DNA of 64,000 nt, taken from contig JAFJTR010000008.1 in the NCBI GenBank assembly GCA_022559985.1, positions 496,001-560,000 of the forward strand, read 5' to 3'. Each line of letters starts with the position of its first letter. Within the stretch, counting starts at the first letter, position 1. A program made the translations under genes and the position numbers. The notes beneath the pieces are model-generated. The model ran no database searches. It was given only the letters and a program-made list of their open reading frames with translations, and was not told where the DNA came from. This DNA comes from Parastagonospora avenae f. sp. tritici 18332-5 (Eukaryota > Ascomycota > Dothideomycetes > Pleosporales > Phaeosphaeriaceae). Below, one piece after another: positions 8,936 to 18,180 of this stretch.

Positions 8936-10309
8936 CTAGTTCTTCGCCTCAAACAGCGCCTTACAAAGCTCTATGTAGGCATCCACGAAGACTCTATCTT
9001 CCAGCTTCTCGGTTACAGGAATAATTGTACACTCAGTCCAGTGCGTCAAATCTGTCGCCATCGCTAGACTCCCTGCTTGATCCGACATCCTGAACTTTGG
9101 CGCAGCTAAGACCTTGTATCTCTCAGACAGACGCTCGTTGCTTATCTTCGGCCTCAAGAATTCAAACGCCTGGACATGCTTCTCTTTCTGGACCCTGTCT
9201 CTGGCAGCTATGATCTCATCATTGGTGAAGCCATGAAAGATTAAGTGTGCTGAACAGCAATTAGGTACCGACGGTCGGAACTGCACAATAGGCGCACCGT
9301 CTTTCGCTTTGTACACAGCTGTAGCCTCCAGGACCTTCTGTGATACCGCAATCATCTTATCCCGTCGACTTGCGAATGTGCCAATCTGCTCGTTGAAAGC
9401 GCGCTGACAATCAATCCAATAGTAGCCCAAACTGTAAGCATTACCACCCGCCCGCCGTTGCCAGATCTTTACATCGTCGATGAAGTCCGGATCGCTACTC
9501 ATCAAGAATGCACCGGTTGCACCGCCAAGACCTTTGTACATGGAGACGTAGATGCTGTCGAAAAGAGCTCCAAGGTCCACAAACGACTTGTCAGCAGTGG
9601 CTTGATAATACGGCTCGATCTCCCAGACACGCGCTCCGTCCATGTGAAGGGCAACAGAGGCGTTCCTACAAGCAGCACTGATTTGCTGGAGCTGCTCGAA
9701 CGTGTAGGTCTCGCACGCGCAGACGCGACTTGGGATTTCCAGAATCACGACGGCCGGGCGCTCGGCACCAGGCAGGTTTAGAACCTCCTGGATCTCTTCG
9801 ATAGTCGGGAGCTCTTTTGGGGCGCTGCCGAGTAGCACGCGGTCCAGGTGGTAAAGCTCCCTGTATGCCCTGTTCTCGGCGACCTCTAAATGACACGAGG
9901 TGTGCCACGCTGCAATATTCTTGTTCGCTTTGTCACAGTGGACCTTGGCTGCAGCAAGCTGCGCCTGTACGCCAGTGATAAAGAAGAGGCCATGCTCCTT
10001 ACTGAGGAGCTTGGCAATATGTGTCTCGAAATGCGCTTTGCTCACACTCGTGCCGTAAAAGTCGCCTTCGATAGGCTTGTCGGGAATGCACAGCGTATCG
10101 CGACGGGCCTTGATAGTCTCTTCTCCAATCGTTCTGACGAGGTATTGCCGGGGATCTTTCACATACTCGGCGGTCCTTGCAAGCTTGAGGGCAATGTGTT
10201 CGTCAGCCTCAAACATGCATAGCCGGGTGAGCCTGGGCTCTTTTTGGGGTGTTTCAACGCCTTTTGTACCAGGGACCGGAACGACTTCGCTGGAGGAGAC
10301 ATCGTTCAT
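8936..10309 (-). CDS. PLP-dependent beta-eliminating lyase, threonine-aldolase-like
   Basis: Intronless, 457 residues. It has the fold-type I layout of the threonine aldolase/tryptophanase family. GDFYGTSVSKAHFE lies in the N-terminal region, and FFITGVQAQLAA is the cofactor-phosphate region. ALHMDGARVWE supplies the PLP-ring aspartate, and SMYKGLGGATGAF holds the Schiff-base lysine near residue 257. Low-specificity L-threonine aldolases cleave threonine to glycine and acetaldehyde. This protein is longer than the usual 350-380 residues because of a 60-residue N-terminal extension and a long C-terminal domain. Another beta-eliminating or retro-aldol substrate is therefore possible. Confidence 0.85.
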   Translation of the reverse strand: MNDVSSSEVVPVPGTKGVETPQKEPRLTRLCMFEADEHIALKLARTAEYVKDPRQYLVRTIGEETIKARRDTLCIPDKPIEGDFYGTSVSKAHFETHIAKLLSKEHGLFFITGVQAQLAAAKVHCDKANKNIAAWHTSCHLEVAENRAYRELYHLDRVLLGSAPKELPTIEEIQEVLNLPGAERPAVVILEIPSRVCACETYTFEQLQQISAACRNASVALHMDGARVWEIEPYYQATADKSFVDLGALFDSIYVSMYKGLGGATGAFLMSSDPDFIDDVKIWQRRAGGNAYSLGYYWIDCQRAFNEQIGTFASRRDKMIAVSQKVLEATAVYKAKDGAPIVQFRPSVPNCCSAHLIFHGFTNDEIIAARDRVQKEKHVQAFEFLRPKISNERLSERYKVLAAPKFRMSDQAGSLAMATDLTHWTECTIIPVTEKLEDRVFVDAYIELCKALFEAKN

Positions 10310-11619
10310 TTTTGTCTTGGGTCTCCTTCGTGCTTGCGTCGGGGTCGTTTTCTTTCTCGTGTTCCACGATCTCGACGTGTTGTACCAGTAGCAGCTCCAC
10401 TTGTATATTAGTATGTTCTACGATTATCACGTGCCATCTTGTGGCCTGTGTAAGCCCCAAAAATGGCGCTCGCCCTGGCATTTAATGCGATCTCACTATT
10501 TTACCTCCGGCGTGCTAAGCCTGTCACAGCCTAGTTTTGGTCCACCTCCACGAAGCTTATCCAACGCAAAGTGGGTGTTGACCAATCACCCGCGGTTGAG
10601 ATAAGCATCATTCTCTTAGCTTATTGCATTGGCAGCCTTACATATTTGGAAGAGGAAGGTGGAGGAATATCGCTGGGAGGTTGGCGCGGCTTTTTAGCAG
10701 GATAGATGGGTTTGGGTCATCAACAGTGACTCACGTCCTGCACGCATCCGCTGTGCTCGTTTGATGTCACGCCCTCCGTCTGTCACACCATGCAAACAGG
10801 TAACGTCACTGAGTGCATGCCATCAGCTGACAAGTCTTGTACATAGTTTGTTCATACTACATCCATACAACTATTCGATCAGGAAAAGCATATGTAGTTG
10901 TAGAGGCCGCATACAGAGCCAAGCTGGAAGAAAGGAGTCGGAAAATGTCACACCTAGCGTCATCAAAGGCATTTCGATATTGATACTCACAAGCATCTCG
11001 AACCAATCCACCAAGCTTTGACTCTTTAGCTTGGCTCGAAGCTTGATTCGTACACACAGCAGCGGCTCAGTCGGCAACCGGCATTCGCGCGATAGGACAT
11101 CTAGTGCTCATGAAGTTGCGACAGTACATTATCGCGTGATGTTCGTTGCGTTTTTACTTGATCTCCACATAGTTCGTTTCTTACAGAGCCACGGAATATG
11201 AGGGTGCGGAACTAGATCTCTCCAATATCTTGCTTAGTTAAAAGCTTCGGAGGAGACTCGCAACTCAACGAAGCGAGGAAATTTCACGAAACGTCACTAA
11301 CGTCACAGATGACCAACACCAACAATTGCACATGGTACATACTCTCTTTGAGGTAAGAATCATCAAACATACACCTTGTGTGCATGCAGTTTCGTGGTAC
11401 CTGATCCTCTCGAGTGAGTATCAGGGAGTCATCCCACGCGTTGAATGTGCCTGATTCATCGATCATGACTCTAGTTCAAGAACTATAAAATAGGCGATCG
11501 TTCTCTGTGTGCTGGTGCATACAATGCAGTTTTAAATATATCCATTTCGAACATTTCAATCAATTTTCACTGTCAGTTCACGGAGTTCCACAAGACGCAG
11601 ACGATCGAGTACAGCATTG
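10310..11619. other. Intergenic region with a TATA box near its right end
   Basis: 1.3 kb with no convincing gene. A TATAAAA element at 11483-11489 lies about 135 bp upstream of the small gene beginning at 11620. Confidence 0.4.
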
Positions 11620-12057
11620 ATGTCGTCACCTGATTCATCCGACAGAGAAATGAAACGAGAGTTGAAAAGGGAGCGCGTCGAAGAGCTCAAACATCAGTGT
11701 TTAGGTAGCGAAGTTGTGGAATAGTAGTATCGGATTGTAGGCACTGCCAACAGATTTGAGTAGAGGCGTCTGAACGGAAACAACCCCGATTTCATGCGAT
11801 ATAAAGGGACTGCCAAACTGAAAATCATTACCAAGAGACGGAAGACTGATAACCGGTACACACCCTCTGTAATTGATAAGTGGGACGATACAAGATGTAC
11901 CATTTGTGTGTTGACCTGTGCCGAATCAGAGATGACTACAAAAAGGGGGAAATTGCCTGGCCTGAAAAAGCTCCTCGCAACTCTAGAATCTGCATTGGAA
12001 GTTGATTCAGAAGAAATGGAGAGTCTCCGGGAGGAAGGGACGTGCAATAGCTGTTAG
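11620..12057 (+). CDS. Small orphan gene, intron boundaries uncertain
   Basis: A TATAAAA box (11483) is followed 137 bp later by ATG at 11620, reading MSSPDSSDREMKRELKRERV and on into a charged segment. That frame stops at 11722-11724. A second coding-looking block (open from 11764) runs to a TAG at 12055-12057, with basic KIITKRRKTDNR, a Cys cluster (CTICVLTC) and an acidic leucine-rich end. One intron probably joins them. Donor TTAG|GTAGCG (11705) fits the reading frame with an acceptor at 11806, giving CLGTAKLKIITKRRK, but that acceptor is purine-rich and weak. GTTGTG at 11713 or GTGGAA at 11716 with the acceptor at 11763 also fits. I do not recognise the protein. Confidence 0.35.
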
Positions 12058-12090
12058 ATGTAGTTGTTGGTAGACTTCGTTTGGGTATTT

Positions 12091-12108
12091 GTACGCCCGT
12101 AGGCGTAC
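12091..12108. repeat. Short perfect inverted repeat
   Basis: GTACGCC and GGCGTAC flank a 4-nt CGTA loop. It lies just downstream of the orphan gene, 41 bp before a second, longer hairpin. Confidence 0.55.
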
Positions 12109-12148
12109 GAGGTGAGCAGGCAATAGGGGTGTATTTCTAGTGACTGCT

Positions 12149-12176
12149 GCTCTTCTCCTTGTAGGAGGAGAAGAGC
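12149..12176. repeat. Hairpin, 11-bp perfect stem
   Basis: GCTCTTCTCCT (12149-12159) and AGGAGAAGAGC (12166-12176) flank a 6-nt loop. It could be a transcript-end structure for the 11620 gene or a trace of a mobile element. Confidence 0.55.
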
Positions 12177-13046
12177 TCATCTACCTAGAGGTGTGCGCGC
12201 GTACGCTCAAATTACGCCGTGAATTGAGCCGTACGCACGTACGAACAGTAGTTATATTATTGTCTTGATAGAAATATAGTGCGACAAAAACAACTGTGAC
12301 AACAAGTGTTTCCCTAAGGACGCCTTGTCCCCAACGCATAACATGCATGCTCCACCTACGCTGTAAAATGTTTGCCACTATCAAGCGAATCGAACACATC
12401 ACGATGCAATTAGGCGTGTGCTATCAGGGTGTTTGAATGAACAAGTATAGATGGCCTATGCGGTGTTGTAGCTACCAGGGGGCGCAATGATCTGTAATTG
12501 TTCTTTGGAATTGAACGCTGCCGGTATAGTAGAGCGCTCTTGTTATTACTACTTCTAGCTTTTAGAGGGAACAACAATGTGCGAGAGACCTGATTAAACA
12601 CACGCGAGCTAGCTCATACTTGAAGTGCATCAAGTATCTACGCGGAGCGCACACGGATTATTGCGGTATTAGGCAAAGCTCCGAAGGGCAATCTTGAAGC
12701 CCGGCCACCCAAGTTTACAAGTTTGATTTATTCTACGCTATAGTATCTTATGGTGCATGTATGAAGCGGATTAGACTGGGTGTACAATGTGTAGCCGACC
12801 AAGCACGTAATTCAGACCGCAGAGACCCTCATTGAGTTACTAGAATGTGCGAGTCTTATCAAAATTAGAGTCATCTTGGATACATCATCACCTTATTTAG
12901 TTGGTGCTTGGGTCATACTGTATGCGTCAAGTCATGAATCACTGGCACTATAAAACCGGCAGTTAACGCTAGAAAGCTCCCAGCATACTACCTGTTCAAA
13001 CATCCTTTCTGAGCACACTATCTAATCTCAAGCAAAACGCTTCAAT
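12177..13046. promoter_or_regulatory. Intergenic region with the TATA box of the 13047 gene
   Basis: TATAAAA at 12949-12955 lies about 95 bp upstream of the next ATG. The rest holds no recognisable gene. Confidence 0.45.
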
Positions 13047-13518
13047 ATGTCCAACGAACTCCCTATCGATGCGAATCTAGAGGAGCTTCCTGACTATACC
13101 CGCGAGAAACACATTCAAACGGAGAACATAAAAGGCAAGTACAACACCTTGACACTACGTGAGCAAATTAGTGGGAAGGACTGACCGTGTAGCTACAGAT
13201 ACCTTTAATGAGTGTCAAACGGACCTTGTTCAAAAACTTCACGTGACATCCGTGAAAGTAGTAACACGCCTGGAACAGGAAGAGTGTCCTCTGGAGAAGC
13301 TATACATTAGTGAGCTAGATATAACGATAGCGCCCCCAGGCAAAAAATCAGCGTTCATGCGCTTGTTTCCATCAAAAAAGACTTCTTCGGCGTCTCGTCA
13401 GAGCTTATCAGACTGTCTCACGATTGTCAGCAAGACTCTGGAATCCGCGCGGATTGAGGAACTTGTGGAAGAGATGAGAATATATAGACAGACACATCCA
13501 GAGGACTCGGACGCCTAG
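13047..13518 (+). CDS. Small two-exon orphan protein with a GC-AG intron
   Basis: Exons 13047-13134 and 13193-13518 give 137 residues. The 58-bp intron (13135-13192) has donor AAAG|GCAAGT, the classic GC-AG form. It has branch GACTGAC and acceptor GTGTAG; a second acceptor six bases on (CTACAG) is also in frame. The first exon is acidic (MSNELPIDANLEELPDYTRE). The second contains LHVTSVKVVTRLEQEE, a loop PPGKKSAFMRLFPSKKTSSA, and a helical C-terminal part ending HPEDSDA. A TATA box precedes it. No family recognised; the architecture suggests a lineage-restricted intracellular protein. Confidence 0.65.
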
Positions 13519-13771
13519 GTACATGTGTCATAGTTGAATGAATGGAAATATTTCTAATGCCTAGGTATTTCTAACTACGGCTTAACGTATGTACTAGCTG
13601 TTTAGTCTAATCAAGCTCGCATATCACATAACAGCTGTTCTACAGCAGTAATTGGAGCTTAGACTCAGCGTGCACGAAATGCATTCTGGGTCGCAGCGGC
13701 CATGTAAAGTTACACTATGGCTCGAGTGCTTGGTCGTTTTGCCGTGCCAGTGTATCTTTCTCAAAAATGCA

Positions 13772-14131
13772 CTACCCCAGTCCGATTGTCAATCTATCCA
13801 ACGCTTCCAACGCGTGAGAATCTTTCCCGTGATAACTAGTTATACATAGGTCGTCGGCCTTGGTCCGCCAAGGAACACGCTTTATCGTTGCTTGCCAACG
13901 ATGCTTGCGAGTCTTGTGGCCACGATGTAGATGTGTTACGTATGCTGAATTGAAAAAACTCTTATATCCGTTGTCCTGCAATGGTTCGATCGTGCTACTC
14001 GCTCTATTTTGCTGTGAGCAATAGTGCTCTTTCGGTGATTTTGCTGCACACGAAGACAATGTACCCTTGATTCGAACCATCGTTGCCCAATCTGAGGCGC
14101 TACAATTTGGCTGGGGGCCGTCGTTACTCAT
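13772..14131 (-). CDS. Small orphan protein, 119 residues
   Basis: A single exon beginning MSNDGPQPNCSASDWATMV. The start at 14131 is chosen because TATAAAT (14248-14254, minus orientation) lies about 117 bp upstream; an ATG at 14200 is an alternative. The protein is basic and histidine-rich in its second half (HLHRGHKTRKHRW). It converges with the 13047 gene, and both begin MSN. No domain is recognised and it could be spurious. Confidence 0.4.
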   Translation of the reverse strand: MSNDGPQPNCSASDWATMVRIKGTLSSCAAKSPKEHYCSQQNRASSTIEPLQDNGYKSFFNSAYVTHLHRGHKTRKHRWQATIKRVPWRTKADDLCITSYHGKDSHALEALDRLTIGLG

Positions 14132-15066
14132 ATTGTGTTCGATATTCGACAAGGATTTGGATTGGATCAGGTTCTTGATTGTGGAGTTTGTCGAAAACAA
14201 CGGGTTGGTTCTTACGGTCTTCTGTAGCTGAGGTGTCTGAACCCAGGATTTATACCTAGGTATCGATTAGATGTAGTTTGTAGGTCTAGGAATTCAAGGG
14301 AAGCGTGATGGTGATGCTGCGCGCCATGCTCCGTCACTGAGATGTGTCCAAGATTGAATCACACATATTCACTAGCGGCATGTTCACAGCCAGGTCAATA
14401 GAGATCCGTGAAGCAAGGCTGAACGATATGAGGCTTCAATGATTCTTGTTCATGCCCACCACCAGAATTCACGTCACTCGGAAATGTGGTGTAGCTACTC
14501 TACTGTTTGGTCAACGAATTAACGTCTTGGCTCGTGAAGAAGCAATGATCGTTCACGTCGCTAAGATAAGTACGTACACCTGCCATTTTGCGTTGTACTC
14601 ATTAGCCAAAGACAAGCCAAATATGCTTTGCCAAAGTCTCAGCATTTCGCATTTGACAACTGTTGCTATGGTGGGCCTCTATATTCGTCGCTCATTGAAA
14701 CATTGTAGGAATCAACAGCGAAAGCGTGTGCACAAGAGTCGACTGATATGACACAAGAACATGACTTGAACCACCACGCTCATAAGCTCTATTATGCATT
14801 TGCTGACCTGCCTACTGAGAACAGACAAGCACTATCGGGTTTCTTTGGATTGGTGCCTGACCGCTATATATCCTGACATGATCCATGGATGCGTCATAGC
14901 AAGATGCGTCAAGGTCATGAGATGTGGGAAACAATCTTCAGCTGGACTGGCGACATCAGTGTGGGTGGTGTGTGGAGACTTAGTGTGAAATCATGGTGCT
15001 CATGGGATCAAATTGTACATAAAGTCGGGATCGCCCCAGTACCGAAATGTCGGCTGTTTATTTCTT
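14132..15066. other. Intergenic, no supported gene
   Basis: Apart from the TATA box at 14248 I see only short open frames (for example 14446-14751 on the plus strand) without recognisable content. Confidence 0.4.
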
Positions 15067-15639
15067 CTACAACTTCGATGATAATTTGCCGCTCTTCTGG
15101 CCAGTATACGTCGCGATCAGATCCATGAGTGTCGGACTCAGTACATCATACGTCTGCAGACCCTCCTTCCTGAACTTCTCCCGGACAGCGTCGATCTGAT
15201 TTGGCGGGAAGCCCTGCTCGATGATGCTGCTCACAAATGCCGCGAATTGGGGCTCCTGCCATCCTTTGCTGTCGCTCAGCTCCACGTGCACGAAGTCGAG
15301 GCCCTTGAATGGATGGTCGTTGACGATGCGGCCGAAGAGATGAACGCCGCAGTCCTTGCAGGCATTGCGCTGAATGGCTGCGGATGAATCGACGACATGG
15401 AGCTTGTTGCCGTTGGCCGTAACGGAGAGTGCATCTACTGGGAGTACACCGACAACCGAGAAGAGCGCGCCTTTTGGCTTCCAGCACTTTGAGCAGCCGC
15501 AGGCATGGTTGTGTGCGACATTGCTGGATAAGGTGACTTCGACTTTGTTGGAGGGGCAGTGGCAGTACAGCTTGCCACCCTTGAAATGCTCGTCGCCCTT
15601 CTTGATACCGTTATCGATCAACGGGTGGATGGAAGGCAT
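15067..15639 (-). CDS. GFA-family glutathione-dependent formaldehyde-activating enzyme
   Basis: Intronless, 190 residues, the usual length of S-(hydroxymethyl)glutathione synthase-type proteins. It shows the zinc-binding cysteines of the GFA domain: CHC near residue 26, CGCSKCW near 47-53, and CKDCG near 93-97. Other family markers are IQRNACKDCGVHLFGRI and FAAFVSSIIEQGFPP. The described reaction is condensation of formaldehyde with glutathione, upstream of formaldehyde dehydrogenase. In minus orientation a TATATAG-type element near 15740 lies about 100 bp upstream of the ATG. No partner dehydrogenase is adjacent. Confidence 0.9.
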   Translation of the reverse strand: MPSIHPLIDNGIKKGDEHFKGGKLYCHCPSNKVEVTLSSNVAHNHACGCSKCWKPKGALFSVVGVLPVDALSVTANGNKLHVVDSSAAIQRNACKDCGVHLFGRIVNDHPFKGLDFVHVELSDSKGWQEPQFAAFVSSIIEQGFPPNQIDAVREKFRKEGLQTYDVLSPTLMDLIATYTGQKSGKLSSKL

Positions 15640-16550
15640 GATGAGTGTTTATTTATGCGAGATGGCTGAGATTTTGAGATGCTAGGTGGAAGAAGATTGG
15701 AGATTGACGGCTAACAGCACTCCTGGTACCTGGCCTGACTATATAAGTCTGCGACCCATCTCCTACCCCTCGCCGGACGGACAAGCCAATCGTGACCAAT
15801 CTGCGCGACGATTTAATCATTGACGGATGATGCAATCGATGGCAGTTGCGGATGTTGTGGAGTCTGTCTGCGGCTCCGCAAAATGCTTCCAGATTAGGGC
15901 GCAAGACCCCACGTCGCAAGTGGGTGCGCGAGTGCTTTGGGGGCGACAACCACCAACGTCTTTCGCATCTCTCTTCGCATCCGCAATCTTGTGACACGAA
16001 GTAAGCGATACCCCCAGAAGATTGACATGATGGTTGTCACGAGAGACAGACCGATGCTACGATTTTGCGGATGCAGAGACCTTGGACGTCCGCATCCATG
16101 CTGAGGCTTCCGAGATTTCTCGCATTAGGGCGTCCCGAACTTGCTTCTGGAGCTGAGTTCAGAATCTGAGCTTGTGTATGAGTGCAAGTATCTAGATCGA
16201 ATCGCTTGAGCAAGGTTTTCGACAATCGCCCTTGGAACGTTGTGCGATTGATGCCTATGAGTTTTAGGGTGCGGAGCTGCAATTGTGCATGAGCTAGATT
16301 TACGAACGCCGTTCCGATCACCTAAGAAGCACGCTGGATGTCACAGATACTCAGGAATTGATTAAAGGAAAGAGAGAATGGAAGTGGTTTCCAACGAAAG
16401 ATCATTGATCTGTACACCCGCGTCACAATCAGTCGCCGCATTTCACAGCCCGCGCATACAGGCTCTGCTACTCGAGTATAAAGGCGAATACACAAAGGTA
16501 CTTGTGATTGTAAAACCACGTTTCCAATATATCTACCCGACTGCTATATC
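15640..16550. promoter_or_regulatory. Promoters of the GFA gene and the 16551 gene
   Basis: A TATATAAG element at about 15738 serves the minus strand. GTATAAAGG at about 16475 lies 75 bp before the ATG at 16551 on the plus strand. Nothing else is recognised. Confidence 0.4.
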
Positions 16551-17039
16551 ATGCATTTCTTCAGATCCAAGCCCGTCACCTACGCTGATCCATCGGTAAC
16601 TCCAGGATACAAGACCGCAGCGATGAAGAAGCGCAGAGAAGACGAAGAAACCGTCCAGCGCCGTGTATGCGCACCCGAAGAAGCGCATCCGCAGGACAAA
16701 TTCAACCATGGCATTGTGACTCCAGGACGGTCGGCAGAAGGGCAAAAGTCTGTCGCGGAGATCTACAAAATCTTTGATTAAACAGGCGAGAAGGAGATAA
16801 TATTGCGTGCTGGCTTCAAGGACAACCAGACGGCGACGTATCGCTATTTTATAGGTGGCTATGGGACGCGCGAGGAGTTGACAGAGGCAAGTGTCGCCCG
16901 ATTATTACATGTAGTTGTCATGCTGATCTACCTAATATAGGGGTACGACGACGAAAGTTTTCACAGAAAGGGCGAACCCCTCGCCAAAGCACTTGCGGAA
17001 CTATACTCCAAATTGAAAAGACAACCAGGATCTGCGTAA
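16551..17039 (+). pseudogene. Small two-exon gene with an in-frame TAA
   Basis: Exons 16551-16886 and 16941-17039 together read 145 codons in one frame, interrupted only by TAA at codon 77 (16779-16781). Before the stop it reads MHFFRSKPVTYADPSVTPGY through KSVAEIYKIFD. After it comes TGEKEIILRAGFKDNQTATYRYFIGGYGTREELTE, then GYDDESFHRKGEPLAKALAE to a proper TAA. The 54-bp intron (16887-16940) is GC-AG with a canonical GAG|GCAAGT donor and CTAATATAG end. Coding character on both sides suggests a recent nonsense change (one C-to-T step from CAA). Alternatives are readthrough, or removal of the stop by a weak GC-AG intron at 16708-16782. A TATA box lies 75 bp upstream. Function unknown. Confidence 0.5.
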
Positions 17040-17188
17040 ACGGATGGGGTATCTGTGAGATTTGAGGAATACAAGTGAAGTGGAAAGCTTCAAGCGTTTG
17101 TCACTATCTTTTACTCTCGTCGTTTACTTGTAGCCTTCATAATCTGCCCTTTCTTGTACTCTGGAAGATATAGCATTCCGTCTAAATG

Positions 17189-17512
17189 TTAATCCTTGCT
17201 TTTACCAACTTGTACATGAAAGCCACTAGCATCACTAGATGTTGAGTAATCGATCCCGAGACTTTCCGCCCATCTGGTCTTGACGTTGCGAGTCACATTG
17301 CCTAATGTACGGCGTTGGATATGTTTGTATCGTGCAACAAGTCCGACAAACTCAGCGCCTGGCGCATTCACGCCGAAGAAATAATCTCGGCGGATCAAGA
17401 ACACCACCTTAAGGCGACCTCGGGCTGTGGGGTTGACTTCGAGTTTGAGCATATGCCGATCAACCAAGTCATTCCATGCCTCGTTATTCGCATGACATGT
17501 CCTTCCAAGCAT
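17189..17512 (-). CDS. Hypothetical protein, 107 residues
   Basis: A single open frame, MLGRTCHANNEAWNDLVDRH onwards, ending QVGKSKD. The frame stays open upstream of the ATG (FHSFISIRQYNSTPLQS), so this may be the last exon of a longer gene or have an earlier start. Arg/Lys-rich with a central hydrophobic VVFLIRRDYFFGV segment. No family recognised. Confidence 0.3.
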   Translation of the reverse strand: MLGRTCHANNEAWNDLVDRHMLKLEVNPTARGRLKVVFLIRRDYFFGVNAPGAEFVGLVARYKHIQRRTLGNVTRNVKTRWAESLGIDYSTSSDASGFHVQVGKSKD

Positions 17513-17853
17513 GCTCTGTAGCGGCGTGGAGTTGTATTGTCGAATGCTGATGAATGAATGGAAACAAGGGGTTTTGGGACCCGAATTTACAGATAATCTT
17601 TAACAGATGAAGAAGGTCCGTAATGCCGGGGAAGGACTTTCAGAGAGAGCTTTACGTGAGTTATCGAGGAAGATCTTGGCATCGACGACAGCATCTTCTA
17701 TTTTCACTCCATAGTTGAGTATGAGAATATATATAGGAAGTCATTGAGGTGGCGAAGTTTAATCTTGTAGCCCACCAATGGTCGATGCAAGGGCATGTAC
17801 TCAATGCGAGGTTGGCGACACACTTGTAAGAGGCCAATATACTTCCGGTTACG

Positions 17854-18078
17854 CTAGCTACAGTTCTTCTGAGAACTGCGTCTATACTTGCTGGGCGTAC
17901 TCTGAGCAGGGAAGCGCTTTTGGAGCCCAACGGTTGCTTCTTCGATCAGATAGGAATAGATCTGGTTGCGTAGCTCTGTGGTGATGTTAGCCTAGATGTT
18001 TCCTGTGATTATGGAGATGTTCTTACCTCCTGGAATACGTAACGGGTGCGCATCCGTAACTGCCGATGTGACATCCAT
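17854..18078 (-). CDS. LRN-motif mini-protein, possibly a fragment of a larger family
   Basis: Exons 18027-18078 and 17854-17975 give 57 residues. The 51-bp intron (17976-18026) has donor GTAAGA, branch GGCTAAC and acceptor CACAG. The spliced protein reads MDVTSAVTDAHPLRIPGELR then NQIYSYLIEEATVG. The L-R-N-x-I-Y-x-x-L signature marks the start of a domain common in large F-box-like families of Dothideomycetes. Normal members run to several hundred residues, so this is a severely shortened copy, or further exons were missed. Three 19-nt repeats lie just upstream. Confidence 0.45.
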
Positions 18079-18111
18079 TGTGGTAGAATTATGAGAGGGT
18101 GAGGCGGCGGA

Positions 18112-18180
18112 CGATGCTGTTTGGAGAAGGGCGATGCTATTTGGAGGAGGGGCGAATAATACGATGCTACTTGGAGAAGG
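18112..18180. repeat. Three-copy 19-nt imperfect direct repeat
   Basis: CGATGCTGTTTGGAGAAGG (18112-18130), CGATGCTATTTGGAGGAGG (18132-18150) and CGATGCTACTTGGAGAAGG (18162-18180), spaced 20 and 30 bp apart. They lie immediately upstream of the LRN mini-gene start and could be promoter elements or a small minisatellite. Confidence 0.7.
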
